DNA of 64,000 nucleotides from Aliarcobacter faecis (GCF_013201705.1 NZ_CP053837.1:1488001-1552000); one strand, 5' to 3'. Positions 1 through 9,566 are shown, counted from the stretch's first letter. Notes: generated by a model from the letters alone, not told the origin. Numbers and translations are program-made.

Positions 1-438
1 AAAAGAAGTAGGATAAACTCTTGTTTCTCCTATTGTAGTAATAAAATTTGTATCTCCAATCCATCTTGGAACTAAATGATAGTGAACATGTTGTTCTATT
101 CCAGCACCAGCAGCTTTTCCTAAATTCATTCCAATATTTACACCTTCACACGGCATAGTCTCTTTTAAAAGTTTAACTGCTTGTCTTACTCTTTTTGATA
201 CTCTTTGCCAAATCTCTTCTTCTAAATCTTCTATATTAGAAGTATGAAAGTGTGGAACCACCATAAAATGACCTGGGCTATATGGATATTTATTCATAAC
301 TACATAACAAAACTCATCACTAAACAAAACTTGATATTTTTCATTATCTCTATTTTTTGAGATATGACAAAAAACACACTCATCTAATTTTTTCTCACTT
401 ACATAAGAGTATCGCCAAGGTGCATAAATATGTTCCAT
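1..438 (-). CDS. HIT family hydrolase (3' end outside window)
   Basis: Read on the minus strand, an open frame starts at ATG 436-438 and runs through the window edge, giving 146 residues without a stop. It carries the histidine-triad motif HVHYHLVPRW near residue 120 and an N-terminal CVFCH pair of the kind that binds zinc in AP4A-hydrolase-like HIT proteins. HIT proteins hydrolyse nucleoside phosphoramidates or dinucleoside polyphosphates in the cytoplasm; the true substrate here is unknown. It lies 9 bases downstream of the murF stop on the same strand, so it is probably the last or a late gene of the murF operon. The C-terminus is not visible. Confidence 0.9.
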   Translation of the reverse strand, partial: MEHIYAPWRYSYVSEKKLDECVFCHISKNRDNEKYQVLFSDEFCYVVMNKYPYSPGHFMVVPHFHTSNIEDLEEEIWQRVSKRVRQAVKLLKETMPCEGVNIGMNLGKAAGAGIEQHVHYHLVPRWIGDTNFITTIGETRVYPTSF

Positions 439-447
439 TATTTAGCC

Positions 448-1884
448 TTATATAAAATTTGGTGCATCATTTGCAAATAAAATCAAATCTCCAACTCTTG
501 TACTACTTGCCAAAACGGTTTGCATTTGAGATTTATCTTTTAAAATCATTATTTTATCTCTTTCTATATTTGATGTAAAAATATGAGTATTTAAACTTCC
601 AGTTACTATTACTAAATCAAAAGTCTCATTTATAACTTTTGCAAGCATAATATTTGCCGTATCCGTTGCTTCAACAAGACCAGGAGTAATAATAACTCTT
701 CTTCCATCATAAGTTGAAGATATTTTTATAGCTTCAAGCATACCTTCAAGATTTCCATTAAAAGAGTCATCTAAAATTATTTTTCCACCTGCTTCTATTT
801 TCTGAAGCCTATGTTCAACCTGTGGAATAGTTGTAAGAGCTGCTTTTATCTCTAAAATACTCATTCCTAAATTATAAGCTACCAAAATAACTGCCGTTAG
901 GTTAATAGCATTAAAACTTCCTAAAATTGGTGCATAAAACTCTTCAACTCTTCCACCAACTTCAACCTCAAACCAAATACCATCTAGTGTGCTTTTTAAA
1001 ATATTTAAATTATTTGGAAATTTTGTAATTTTGGGATAATCTTTTATAGGAACACTTTCATGAACAAAACCCATCTCCATTCTAGGAGATTTTAAAAGTT
1101 CCATTTTTGTAAGAATAATATTATTCAAAGTTTTAAAATACTCAATATGTTGTTCTCCAACACTCCCAATAACACAAATTTGTGGTTCTAAAAATAGTGC
1201 TATCTCTTCAATATCACCTTTTATTCTAGCCCCTGCTTCAGCTATATAAATTTGTGTATCAAGAGGTAAATCTCTATTAACATCAAGAACTAATCCAGCA
1301 ATTGTATTTACACTTCTTGGAGTCTTATAAACTTTAAATCTTGATTTTAAAACATGGTATAAAAAGTTTTTAATTGAAGTTTTTCCAAAAGATGCTGTAA
1401 TTGCAACAGTTCTTAACCCTACTATACTCTTATATCTTTGTTTTGCTCTATTTTTAAATGAGATAAAAAATAATCTTTCTAAAATAGAACTTAGAATATA
1501 AGTTAAAATTAAAGGAATAAAAATAATTTTTTTAACACAATCTTCAAAAGTCAAACACAAAGCAATTACAATAAATGCTAAAATTAGAAGTATCGCTAAA
1601 AATCTTTTTACTCTAGCAGTCATTACAAGTGGATTTGTAAGTTTTCTATTCCATAAAATAAAACTTGTAAAATATACAATAAAAAAATATGCTGCAAAAT
1701 ATGGTTCTGGTATTAGGTAAAAAAGAATTATAGGAGATAGGAAATATGTTATATGCCACTGCCATTTATGGTGCTTAAAAATAACTCTATCAAGTTTATA
1801 GTTATACCATTGAAGGTTTGTAATTAAATACCAACCTAAACTCATTATTAAAATAATATGTGTAATAATACTAAGATATTCCAT
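448..1884 (-). CDS. murF: UDP-N-acetylmuramoyl-tripeptide--D-alanyl-D-alanine ligase (MurF)
   Basis: 478 residues. MurF adds D-Ala-D-Ala to the UDP-MurNAc-tripeptide in the cytoplasmic stage of peptidoglycan synthesis. Visible Mur-ligase signatures are the P-loop region ITASFGKTSIK (about residues 162-172), YIAEAGARIKGDI, GSVGEQHIEYF, and DDSFNGNLEGMLEAI in the C-terminal domain. The first 140 residues hold about five hydrophobic segments, a membrane-anchored extension typical of Campylobacterota MurF and absent from E. coli MurF. ATG start at 1882-1884 overlaps the upstream hydrolase gene by 14 bases. The gene for the ligase that makes its substrate D-Ala-D-Ala, ddl, is two genes upstream in the same operon, which supports the call. 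Confidence 0.95.
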   Translation of the reverse strand: MEYLSIITHIILIMSLGWYLITNLQWYNYKLDRVIFKHHKWQWHITYFLSPIILFYLIPEPYFAAYFFIVYFTSFILWNRKLTNPLVMTARVKRFLAILLILAFIVIALCLTFEDCVKKIIFIPLILTYILSSILERLFFISFKNRAKQRYKSIVGLRTVAITASFGKTSIKNFLYHVLKSRFKVYKTPRSVNTIAGLVLDVNRDLPLDTQIYIAEAGARIKGDIEEIALFLEPQICVIGSVGEQHIEYFKTLNNIILTKMELLKSPRMEMGFVHESVPIKDYPKITKFPNNLNILKSTLDGIWFEVEVGGRVEEFYAPILGSFNAINLTAVILVAYNLGMSILEIKAALTTIPQVEHRLQKIEAGGKIILDDSFNGNLEGMLEAIKISSTYDGRRVIITPGLVEATDTANIMLAKVINETFDLVIVTGSLNTHIFTSNIERDKIMILKDKSQMQTVLASSTRVGDLILFANDAPNFI

Positions 1885-2590
1885 CTTCCACTCTTTTACT
1901 TATATTTTCTGCATTTTTTAGGAAAAAATAGTGATCACCTATATATGATGTAAAACTAGAATTTTTTATCAAACTAGCTATCTTTTCTCCAGATTCCAAA
2001 GATGTTGCACTATCCTCTTCTCCCCAAAATATGAAAGCTTTATTTGAAAAAGCTTCGAAATTTGAGCTAAAATCTTCATCTACCACATTTTTAAAAGTAG
2101 CATACATATTTTCACTCATTTTATCAACATCTTTACTTCTAAAAACTTTTGTAAAATTTTTTAAACCTAAATTATTTAAAAGTTTAGCAAAAAATATTTT
2201 TATTTTTACCTTTAGTGATTTCTCTTCCAAAATCCCTGCACTACTAAGTAATATTAAATTTTCTGGATTTAATAGTGTTGCAACTTTCCCACCAAAAGAG
2301 TGCCCCGCTATTGCTACACAATTTGAATTTAAACTTTTCAAAAACTCTTTTACTATTTTTGAATAATCATTTGTATTTAAAACATATAAATTTTGAGTTT
2401 TTCCAAACCCTGGCATATCTAAATAAATATGTCTAAAATCTTTAAAATAGTTTGAAAAAGCCATTTTCATAATATCTTTATTTGAACCCCAACCATGTAA
2501 AAACAAAATATCCTTTGTTTTTGTAGGATTTACTAATTCATAAGATAATTCAAAACTTTTACCCTCAATTACAAGATGCTTTATTGCCAA
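1871..2590 (-). CDS. alpha/beta hydrolase
   Basis: 239 residues with an alpha/beta-hydrolase fold pattern: oxyanion segment LHGWGSNK, nucleophile elbow GHSFGGK (Ser about residue 97), a late acidic residue in WGEEDSAT, and a C-terminal GDHYFFL that supplies the His. The start is TTG (2588-2590), preceded by AAGGA about 8 bases upstream, which lies inside the end of ddl. It sits between ddl and murF, so a cell-envelope esterase role is conceivable, but the substrate cannot be told from sequence. Confidence 0.88.
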   Translation of the reverse strand: MAIKHLVIEGKSFELSYELVNPTKTKDILFLHGWGSNKDIMKMAFSNYFKDFRHIYLDMPGFGKTQNLYVLNTNDYSKIVKEFLKSLNSNCVAIAGHSFGGKVATLLNPENLILLSSAGILEEKSLKVKIKIFFAKLLNNLGLKNFTKVFRSKDVDKMSENMYATFKNVVDEDFSSNFEAFSNKAFIFWGEEDSATSLESGEKIASLIKNSSFTSYIGDHYFFLKNAENISKRVEDGIS

Positions 2591-2592
2591 AT

Positions 2593-3633
2593 CTATTTTC
2601 CTTTTGCAACTTGAATTTTATTTACATACTCAAATGTAACTGGAATTTGTTTTTTCTTTGGAAGATTTAAAACAACTTTATTAAATACATCTTGAAAATC
2701 AGTAAATAAATAGTTTGCCATTGATCCAGGAATAGAGTTTATCTCATTTAAATAAACTTTATCTTCTATAACAAAAAAATCACATCTAATGATTGAGCCT
2801 TCAAAAAGTGTGTTATACAATCTTTTAAATGACTCTTTTATCTCACTATTTAATTTCTCACCTAAATCAACCTCTTTTGCTTTTGAAGTTCTCGAAAAAT
2901 CCAAATATTTTTTATCAAAATCTAAAAACTCAGTTTTTTGTGGCTCTTCAATAATAGAAAAAATAAACTCTCCATTTACTTTAGTTCCTGCTAAGTTATA
3001 CTCTTTTACACCACTAATAAATGGTTCAATAATAATTGCATCATCAAATTCAAAAGCAACATCAAGTGCATAATCTAACTCTTCTTGATTTTTCACAATA
3101 GCAACTCCTATAGAGCTCCCTAATTTTACTGGCTTTAAAATAACTGGAAACATATCAACTTTTACACTATCATTTTTTGTAAAATATCTATAATCTAATG
3201 TATTTACACCTACACTTTGAGCATAACCTTTTGTGATAAATTTATTTGAACTAACTACACAAGCTTCAGTTCTTGGTGCAATAAAAGGGATATTATAAAA
3301 ATCTAAAACTGATGATAAAATTCCATCTTCACCATCTCCACCGTGAGATAAATTTAAAACTACATTAAAATCTATATTTTGTTTAGTTTTTAAAAATCCT
3401 GTCTCTTTATAAAAACCATTCATTTTAAAATAAACTTTTGGACATTTTTTATACTCTCCACTACTAAATAGTTTTGAGTTTATTTTAAAAGTTGGAATTT
3501 CATAAATCTCTCTTTTAGAATCTATATAAAAATATATTAACTCATTTTTCAAAACGTCTTTCATCGCAATTGAACTTACTATTGAAATTTCATGTTCAAA
3601 ACTTAATCCACCAAAAAGTATTGCTATTTTCAT
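2593..3633 (-). CDS. ddl: D-alanine--D-alanine ligase
   Basis: 346 residues, the usual length for Ddl. It ligates two D-alanines with ATP to give the dipeptide consumed by MurF. The N-terminus AILFGGLSFEHEISIVSS is the Ddl signature (GGxSxEHEVS). The ATP-grasp core is seen in PVILKPVKLGSSIGVAIV and in the C-terminal metal-binding stretch NEINSIPGSMANYLF. ATG start. It lies 21 bases after the ruvA stop on the same strand and 2 bases before the hydrolase start, so translation with its neighbours is likely coupled. Confidence 0.96.
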   Translation of the reverse strand: MKIAILFGGLSFEHEISIVSSIAMKDVLKNELIYFYIDSKREIYEIPTFKINSKLFSSGEYKKCPKVYFKMNGFYKETGFLKTKQNIDFNVVLNLSHGGDGEDGILSSVLDFYNIPFIAPRTEACVVSSNKFITKGYAQSVGVNTLDYRYFTKNDSVKVDMFPVILKPVKLGSSIGVAIVKNQEELDYALDVAFEFDDAIIIEPFISGVKEYNLAGTKVNGEFIFSIIEEPQKTEFLDFDKKYLDFSRTSKAKEVDLGEKLNSEIKESFKRLYNTLFEGSIIRCDFFVIEDKVYLNEINSIPGSMANYLFTDFQDVFNKVVLNLPKKKQIPVTFEYVNKIQVAKGK

Positions 3634-3654
3634 TATAATTTTCCCTTTTAAAAT

Positions 3655-4212
3655 TTATTTTTGTAATTTTCTAAGTGCTTCTCGCACAAGCTCACTTGTA
3701 GTTGCACTTGTACAACTTTTCAAAACTGTTGTAACTAAATCTTTTTTAAATCCTAAAGACTCTAAAGCCATAGATGCTTCAAGATTTATATTTGTTGCTT
3801 CATCTTGATTTGAACCATCTACAATAAATCCACTAAGCTCTACTAGAATTCTACTAGCTCCTTTTGGTCCAATACCAGGAACTCTTTTTAACATATTTAT
3901 ATCATGATTTGTAATAATTTGTGAAAATGAAGTAGGTGTAAAAGTTGAACAAATAGCAAGTGCTACTTTTGGACCAACTCCATTTATTTTAATAACAGTA
4001 TCAAATAATTTTTTCTCATTGCTATCTAAAAACCCATATAAACTATGAGCATCTTCTCTTATAATTTCAGTGATTTCTAATTTCACATCATCAGAAATAA
4101 TTTTTGAACTACAATTTAATGAAACAAAAACCTCATAAATAACTCCATTCACATTTAACTGAATTATCGTTGGTTCTTTCTTTAAAATTTTTCCTATTAA
4201 GCCAATAATCAT
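3655..4212 (-). CDS. ruvA: Holliday junction branch-migration protein RuvA
   Basis: 185 residues. RuvA tetramers bind four-way junctions and load the RuvB helicase. The OB-fold N-terminus MIIGLIGKI...NVNGVIYEV is clear, followed by two helix-hairpin-helix motifs, [13 protein letters not shown] and [14 protein letters not shown], and a short C-terminal RuvB-binding domain (about 140-185, ending ALRKLQK). ATG start. It is the first gene of the minus-strand operon ruvA-ddl-hydrolase-murF-HIT. ruvB and ruvC are not in the window. Confidence 0.96.
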   Translation of the reverse strand: MIIGLIGKILKKEPTIIQLNVNGVIYEVFVSLNCSSKIISDDVKLEITEIIREDAHSLYGFLDSNEKKLFDTVIKINGVGPKVALAICSTFTPTSFSQIITNHDINMLKRVPGIGPKGASRILVELSGFIVDGSNQDEATNINLEASMALESLGFKKDLVTTVLKSCTSATTSELVREALRKLQK

Positions 4213-4295
4213 ATTTTAAATCTCTTTAATTAATTTTTTTTATAAATTTAATAATTTTTTAGGACAAGTTAATATTTAATAAATAATCTTTATTA

Positions 4296-4301
4296 TATAA
4301 T
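4296..4301 (+). promoter_or_regulatory. -10 hexamer (TATAAT) before the chemoreceptor gene
   Basis: A perfect TATAAT lies 31 bases before the ATG at 4332, within a T/A-rich stretch. Campylobacterota sigma-70 promoters depend on the -10 box and rarely show a recognisable -35. The ribosome-binding site AAGGAGAG follows at about 4321-4328. Confidence 0.4.
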
Positions 4302-4331
4302 AATTACGCTTAAACATTATAAAGGAGAGAT

Positions 4332-6515
4332 ATGTTAGAAATAATAACGAAAAAAATAAGTAACAAAATCATTTTTGCTCTATTTATTTTAATGTTTATA
4401 AGTAGTATAACTATAGTTTATTCTACAACAACAAAAGTTACAAAAGATTCTATTGCAAATGCAAAAGATAATTTGGAGATGTTAAATGCTTCTATTTTTC
4501 AAACTCTAAGAAATACTATGAATACTGGAGATCCAGATTTAATAGCAAAGGCTGAAGCAGAAGCAAGAAATATAAAAGGTGTAAAAAATCTAACTGTTGC
4601 AAAAGGGAAACCTTTAATGGAGCTTTATGAATCTAAAACTCCTTATACAACAGATAAAGAAGTTTTAAAAAGTTTTGAATCAAAAGAGAATCAAATTATT
4701 CAAACACAAGAAAAAGGTGAGCATACTATTAGAATGATAAAACCAATGATTGCAACAGCCGAATGTATGGCATGTCATGCAAATCAAAATGAAGGTGATG
4801 TAATAGGAGTTATGGATCTAACTTTCTCTTTAGCTGAAACTGATGCAAGAATCTCTTCTTTATTAAAAGAAATCTCTTTTATCTCTCTTGTTTTAGGACT
4901 TATTACTATTACTTTAATCTTTATTGCTGTAAGAAAAGCTACAAATCCTATAGAAAATTTGAAAAAAGGATTTGAAAATCTACTTCATTCAAATGATACA
5001 AATATAAAGTTAGAAGTAACATCAAAAGATGAAATAGGAGAAGTTGCAAATCTATTTAACTCTTATATGAATAAAGTTCGTGATGGTTTAAAACAAGATG
5101 CAATTGTAATAGAAGAAGCAAATGATATTATAGAAAAAACTTCAAATGGTTTCTTTGTTTATAAAGTAAATAGTAAAGCTTCAAATGTTCATGTTGAAGA
5201 TTTAAAAAATAAACTAAATCTAATGATAGAAAAAACAAAAGAGACTTTAGATAAAATAAATGTAACCCTTAGAAACTATTCTGAATCAAAATATGATTAT
5301 GTTATGGATGACAAAGGAATTCATGGAAATTTAGGTTCACTTGTTGCTGGAATTAAACTTGTAGGGAATAATACTTCTGAAATCTTAGCTATGATTATGA
5401 ATACAGGGAACTCTTTAAAAAATAGTACTCAAACACTATCTAGTGCATCTAATAATCTTTCTACTTCTTCAAATTCTCAAGCAGCTTCACTAGAAGAGAC
5501 AGCAGCAGCATTGGAAGAGATAACAGGTACAATACAAGCAAATACACAAGCAACTACTCAAATGGCTTCATTAGCACAAAAACTAAATGTTTCAGCTAAA
5601 AATGGAGAAGATCTTGCAAATGAAACTGCAAAATCTATGGATGATATTTTTAAAGAGGTAAGTTCTATAAATGAAGCAATTGAAGTAATAGATCAAATTG
5701 CTTTCCAAACAAATATTCTATCACTTAATGCAGCTGTTGAAGCAGCAACTGCTGGAGAAGCTGGAAAAGGGTTTGCCGTTGTTGCAGGTGAAGTACGAAA
5801 TTTAGCAAATAGAAGTGCAGAAGCAGCAAAAGAGATAAAAGCAATAGTTGAAAAAGCTGGACAAAAAGCAAAAACAGGAAAAGATATCTCTAACAATATG
5901 ATAGAAGGATTTAATGAATTAAATCAAAATATTTCAAATACAATTATGACAATAGACCATGTTGCAAAAGCTTCAAAAGAGCAAGAAAAAGGAATTATGC
6001 AGATAAATGATGCAGTTAATTTACTTGATCAATCAACACAAAAGAATGCACAAGTTGCTGAAGAGATTTCAGCTATGGCAAATGAGATAGCTTCTATGTC
6101 AAGCTCTTTAGTAACAGCTGCAGCTAGAGCCTCATTTCTAGAAGATAGCTTAAACAAAGTTTGTGATGTTGATTTAGTTTATGATACAGCTTTATTAAAA
6201 GTGAAACTTTTAAAAGATAAAGATGATGTTTATTCTAAACTATCAAACTTTGAAGAGTTTGCAATTTCACAAAGTAGCAATATAAATGAATGGTTAGAAA
6301 ATCTACAAAATTCAGGTAAAAATGTTGATTTAAATTTAATAGAAAAGATTAATCAGCAAAATAAAGTTTTCTTTAGTGATTTACAAAATTTAGTAAAATT
6401 AAACTCTAAAAAAGCGACTAATGATATTTTAAATGCAAAAGCAAAAGATATAGAACAAAACTCTTTAAAACTTTTTGAAGATTTAAATGAGATAAAAAAA
6501 GTTGCTTGTAAATAA
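4332..6515 (+). CDS. methyl-accepting chemotaxis protein with haem-motif periplasmic sensor
   Basis: 727 residues. TM1 is about 13-33, a periplasmic domain 34-180, and TM2 about 181-201, followed by a HAMP-like region and a cytoplasmic signalling helix bundle. The conserved chemoreceptor hairpin is seen around residues 454-491 ([18 protein letters not shown] and [15 protein letters not shown]). The periplasmic domain contains CMACH (Cys145, Cys148, His149), a c-type haem attachment motif, in a context ([19 protein letters not shown]) resembling DUF3365/Tll0287-like domains, so it probably senses redox state or a small gas. The last 130 residues form an extra helical region after the signalling domain with no CheB/CheR-docking pentapeptide visible. 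Single gene, strong SD AAGGAG. Confidence 0.92.
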   Translation: MLEIITKKISNKIIFALFILMFISSITIVYSTTTKVTKDSIANAKDNLEMLNASIFQTLRNTMNTGDPDLIAKAEAEARNIKGVKNLTVAKGKPLMELYESKTPYTTDKEVLKSFESKENQIIQTQEKGEHTIRMIKPMIATAECMACHANQNEGDVIGVMDLTFSLAETDARISSLLKEISFISLVLGLITITLIFIAVRKATNPIENLKKGFENLLHSNDTNIKLEVTSKDEIGEVANLFNSYMNKVRDGLKQDAIVIEEANDIIEKTSNGFFVYKVNSKASNVHVEDLKNKLNLMIEKTKETLDKINVTLRNYSESKYDYVMDDKGIHGNLGSLVAGIKLVGNNTSEILAMIMNTGNSLKNSTQTLSSASNNLSTSSNSQAASLEETAAALEEITGTIQANTQATTQMASLAQKLNVSAKNGEDLANETAKSMDDIFKEVSSINEAIEVIDQIAFQTNILSLNAAVEAATAGEAGKGFAVVAGEVRNLANRSAEAAKEIKAIVEKAGQKAKTGKDISNNMIEGFNELNQNISNTIMTIDHVAKASKEQEKGIMQINDAVNLLDQSTQKNAQVAEEISAMANEIASMSSSLVTAAARASFLEDSLNKVCDVDLVYDTALLKVKLLKDKDDVYSKLSNFEEFAISQSSNINEWLENLQNSGKNVDLNLIEKINQQNKVFFSDLQNLVKLNSKKATNDILNAKAKDIEQNSLKLFEDLNEIKKVACK

Positions 6516-6522
6516 AAAAGAT

Positions 6523-6548
6523 AAAAAAAGGGGATTTTTAATCCCCTT
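6523..6548 (-). terminator. hairpin terminator of the CheZ-like gene
   Basis: Arms AAGGGGAT (6528-6535) and ATCCCCTT (6541-6548) with a 5-base loop. Reading the minus strand, a run of T follows (6529-6523), so it terminates the 6566-6913 gene. On the plus strand it would also close the convergent chemoreceptor transcript, but without a T run. Confidence 0.7.
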
Positions 6549-6565
6549 AAAAAAATAAACTAAAA

Positions 6566-6913
6566 TTACATACTCTTAATCAGAGCTTCTAAATCTTCTT
6601 GGCTTAATGTATCTTCACTTGCATCAATATTTTTGGCACTAGGGGCTAAATTGTACTTTGTTTTATCTATTCCATTATTATCACAAACAAAATTTACAAC
6701 TTTTTCTATTTTTTGTCTATGTAAATCTTGATTTTGTAAAAGTCCATAAATATTAGAAATAAAATTTGAAAGTTTATTTTTTTGATGAAGTGGCAAAGAT
6801 AACTCTTCTAAAAAATTATCTATTGCCTCAGTATTATTAAAAATATCTTGTGCATTATTTTCAGACTCTTTTATAACTTCACAAAGCTGTAAAATAGTAT
6901 CTTCATAAGCCAT
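6566..6913 (-). CDS. small CheZ-like protein, probable CheY-P phosphatase
   Basis: 115 residues, all predicted helix. Two features recall CheZ: a QDLHRQKIEKVV helix (residues 62-73) containing the D-x3-Q pattern (Asp63, Gln67) that forms the catalytic pair in CheZ, and a C-terminal peptide LSQEDLEALIKSM (103-115) like the CheY-P-binding tails of CheZ and the FliM N-terminus. It is about half the length of E. coli CheZ, so the long four-helix arm must be reduced. Its end faces a chemoreceptor gene. ATG start with AAAAGGGG upstream; downstream of truD on the same strand. Function is inferred from motifs only; it could instead be another CheY- or flagellar-switch-binding protein. Confidence 0.6.
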   Translation of the reverse strand: MAYEDTILQLCEVIKESENNAQDIFNNTEAIDNFLEELSLPLHQKNKLSNFISNIYGLLQNQDLHRQKIEKVVNFVCDNNGIDKTKYNLAPSAKNIDASEDTLSQEDLEALIKSM

Positions 6914-6964
6914 TTTATCCCCTTTTTGCTTTTTTAATTATGTTATTTTTTAGTCTATCTTTTT

Positions 6965-8038
6965 TTAACTTAACTCTTTATGTAAAATTTCAGCTATAAG
7001 TTCTGTTGCATAAGAGCCTTTTGGAAGATAAAAACTAAGTTCCATATGATTTTTATCCTCTTTATAATTACTCTCTAAATTTTCAGGAAAAATAAAAGCA
7101 AACCTTCTAGCACCATCTTCATTCATATCTACTTCAAACTCTTTTTCTATCTCTTGTGCAAAATTTTCAGATTTTTTTACTCTTTTTCCAGATAAAAGCC
7201 CTGTTGGAACTCTATCCTTATCAAAGAATTTTTGGCTTTCAGCCTCTAAATCATCAATTATAAATATCTTTCCAAATGGATAATGACTAAATAAATCTCC
7301 AGTTAATATTTTAAAAGGATGGGGTTGTTTTTTTGCTCTTTTTACCTCCTCAAGTGGAAGATTTAATTTAGTATAAATCTCTTTTGGTTCAAAAGCCTCT
7401 ATTAATTTTGAAATCTCTATTCTTTTTGAAAGCCAAGAGTTAAACAAATAGCTTTGATAAGCATTTATAAACATCTGTTTAAGATTTCGATTTCGCTCTT
7501 TTAAAGTTCCTTCAACTATAGCTTTTCCTTTTTTATAGTTTTCTCCATCAATTCCAAATCGTTGAAATCCAAAATAGTTTGGCATTCCAAAAGTAGCAAT
7601 TTTAGAAAATGCTTCTTCAATTTTTCGTTTTTCAACAAGCCCAACTCTTTTAAGTCTTATAAAAAAGTTATTCCCTTTTAAATGCCCTATTTTTATCTTA
7701 TTATTATGATAAGTTGTCTCTAAAATCTTAATATTCTCATGTGAAAACTCTTTTAAAATCTCTTCATATTTTCTGTGAACTGAAATATGCTGAACAGTCA
7801 TAGCATTTTTATCTTTTAATCCTGCATATCCAAACTCTCTAGTGCTACATTTTAGATAATTTGCCAAAATTTCAATAGCATCCCAAGTTGCCAAATCTTT
7901 TTTTCTAAGTTTTAAAATAAGATGTTCACCCTCTCCACTAAACTCATAAAGTGGTACTTCATTTACCACAAAATCATCTTTACTTTGTTTAAAAACCACA
8001 TCAATGCTTGAGTGGTTTAAATATCTTTGTAGTTTCAA
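6965..8038 (-). CDS. truD: tRNA pseudouridine(13) synthase TruD
   Basis: 357 residues. TruD isomerises U13 of tRNA-Glu. The catalytic motif FGYAGLKDKNAMTVQ carries the TruD-specific aspartate, and the downstream NYFGFQRFG and NAYQSYLFNSWL motifs are diagnostic. The start is TTG (8036-8038) with AAGGA about 9 bases upstream; no in-frame ATG lies nearby and the N-terminus LQRYLNHSSIDVVFKQSKDDFVVNE matches the family. It begins 11 bases after the thiL stop, so the two form an operon with the CheZ-like gene following. Confidence 0.95.
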   Translation of the reverse strand: MKLQRYLNHSSIDVVFKQSKDDFVVNEVPLYEFSGEGEHLILKLRKKDLATWDAIEILANYLKCSTREFGYAGLKDKNAMTVQHISVHRKYEEILKEFSHENIKILETTYHNNKIKIGHLKGNNFFIRLKRVGLVEKRKIEEAFSKIATFGMPNYFGFQRFGIDGENYKKGKAIVEGTLKERNRNLKQMFINAYQSYLFNSWLSKRIEISKLIEAFEPKEIYTKLNLPLEEVKRAKKQPHPFKILTGDLFSHYPFGKIFIIDDLEAESQKFFDKDRVPTGLLSGKRVKKSENFAQEIEKEFEVDMNEDGARRFAFIFPENLESNYKEDKNHMELSFYLPKGSYATELIAEILHKELS

Positions 8039-8049
8039 CTTTAATTTCC

Positions 8050-8877
8050 TTAATTTTTAAAATGGTGGTTTGGAAAACTACTTTTATAGCTTCCCTTTAC
8101 AGCTTTGGCAAAAATATTTATCTTTACTGTATATTTTCTTGCAATATCTTCTATCTTTTTTAAGCTCTTTTGATTACATGAAAAAAGTATCTCATACTCC
8201 TCTCCTGATGTTCCAATCTCCTCTTTTATAGTTTTAAAAAACTCAAAACCAACATTTGAAGCTTTTGAAAGTTTCTCTAAATCTAAAAAAAGTCCATCGC
8301 TTATATCCATTGAAGCATTTATATATTTTGCTGCTTCATAAAAAAAATCTGCTTTTAAAAGAGGTTTTATGAATTTTGAATCTTTTTTGATTTTTTTCCC
8401 ATCTAATAAAGATTCTAAATCTCTCTTACAATTTCCTAATTTCCCTGTATAACAAATATAATCACCTACTTGAACACTATTTCTAAATATTGGCTCTTTT
8501 GTTTTTGAAATAATTGTAATACTAATATCAAGTTTATGATTTTCAATAGTATCTCCACCAATAATCTCAAAACCAAAATCTTTTGCAGCTTTTTTAAAGC
8601 CACTTGCAAGTTGTATTAAATCTTCATTTGTATAGGTTTTTGGAATTGCTACTGAAATAAGTGCATATTTTGGTTTAGCATTCATAGCAATAGCATCTGA
8701 AATATTTACTAACATTGATTTATAAGCTATTTGTTTTAAGCTCATCCACTCTTTTTTAAAGTGAACATTTTCAAAAAAAGCATCCATAGAGTAAACATAT
8801 CCATCTATAAATGCACCATCATCACCGTTATACTTACTATTTGATATCTGTTTTATAAAAAAATCTTCTTTATTCAT
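8050..8877 (-). CDS. thiL: thiamine-monophosphate kinase
   Basis: 275 residues, the shorter length usual in Campylobacterota. ThiL phosphorylates thiamine monophosphate to the active cofactor thiamine diphosphate. Visible PurM/SelD-type features are GDDGAFIDGYVYSMDAFFENVHF at the N-terminus (metal and ATP binding), LVNISDAIAMNAKP, IGGDTIEN, and MDISDGLFLDLEKL in the second half. ATG start. First gene of thiL-truD-CheZ-like. Confidence 0.93.
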   Translation of the reverse strand: MNKEDFFIKQISNSKYNGDDGAFIDGYVYSMDAFFENVHFKKEWMSLKQIAYKSMLVNISDAIAMNAKPKYALISVAIPKTYTNEDLIQLASGFKKAAKDFGFEIIGGDTIENHKLDISITIISKTKEPIFRNSVQVGDYICYTGKLGNCKRDLESLLDGKKIKKDSKFIKPLLKADFFYEAAKYINASMDISDGLFLDLEKLSKASNVGFEFFKTIKEEIGTSGEEYEILFSCNQKSLKKIEDIARKYTVKINIFAKAVKGSYKSSFPNHHFKN

Positions 8878-8997
8878 AAGCGAAGTGTATCAAAGTTTTG
8901 CAAAATATCTTTAATTTTTTAAATTTAAAAATAAAAAGTTTAACAAAAACTTAACCTTTATTTTATATACTTTTTCATATCAAAAAAAGGGAAAATT

Positions 8998-9522
8998 ATG
9001 AAAAAATCAATTTTAGTTTCAATATTACTTTTAAGTACTTCTTTATTTGCAATGGAACACAAAAACCATAATATGCAAGAAATGAATCATCACAATCATG
9101 AAATGTCTAGTGATACAAATATAAACTCAAATATTCCAAAAGATGCAAAATGTCAAGTTTGTGGTATGTTTGTATCTAAATATACAAATTGGGTAAGTAC
9201 AATTAAAACTCCCAAAGAGACTTTCTATTTCGATGGACCAAAAGATATGTTTAAATTTTACTTTGAACCAGCAAAATATGCAAAAGATGTAGCGTTAAAT
9301 GATATCTCAATTAATGTAACAGATTATTATACTTTAGAGCAAATTAATGCAAAAAGTGCTTTTTTTGTAGTAGGTTCAAATGTCATGGGACCTATGGGAA
9401 ATGAATTTATACCTTTTAAAGATGAAAATAGTGCTAAAGAGTTTTTAAAAGATCATCAAGGTAAAAATATTTTCAAATTTGATGAAATAACTTTGGATAT
9501 GATTCCTAAAAAGCATCATTAA
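8998..9522 (+). CDS. NosL-family periplasmic copper-binding protein with His-rich leader
   Basis: 174 residues. A signal peptide (MKKSILVSILLLSTSLFA) is followed by a His/Met-rich stretch (residues 20-36, HKNHNMQEMNHHNHEM) and then a NosL-type domain with KCQVCGMF (Cys52, Cys55, Met57) and late VGSNVMGPMGNEF and FKDENSAKEFL motifs. NosL proteins are copper chaperones for nitrous oxide reductase; related proteins serve other copper enzymes. No nosZ or other nos gene is nearby, so the client is unknown. Monocistronic, with a hairpin directly after the stop. Confidence 0.85.
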   Translation: MKKSILVSILLLSTSLFAMEHKNHNMQEMNHHNHEMSSDTNINSNIPKDAKCQVCGMFVSKYTNWVSTIKTPKETFYFDGPKDMFKFYFEPAKYAKDVALNDISINVTDYYTLEQINAKSAFFVVGSNVMGPMGNEFIPFKDENSAKEFLKDHQGKNIFKFDEITLDMIPKKHH

Positions 9523-9523
9523 T

Positions 9524-9547
9524 ACAATGCGATTTTTTTCGCATTGT
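9524..9547 (+). terminator. hairpin after the NosL-like gene
   Basis: Arms ACAATGCGA (9524-9532) and TCGCATTGT (9539-9547) around a T loop. It lies 2 bases after the NosL-like stop and before the convergent ppnP gene. The T run is inside the loop rather than after the stem, so efficiency is uncertain. Confidence 0.55.
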
Positions 9548-9566
9548 TTAATAAAATTAATTGAAG

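Noticed and set aside
5693-5896. Minus-strand frame inside the chemoreceptor gene
   Set aside because: Antisense to the conserved signalling hairpin; no independent support.
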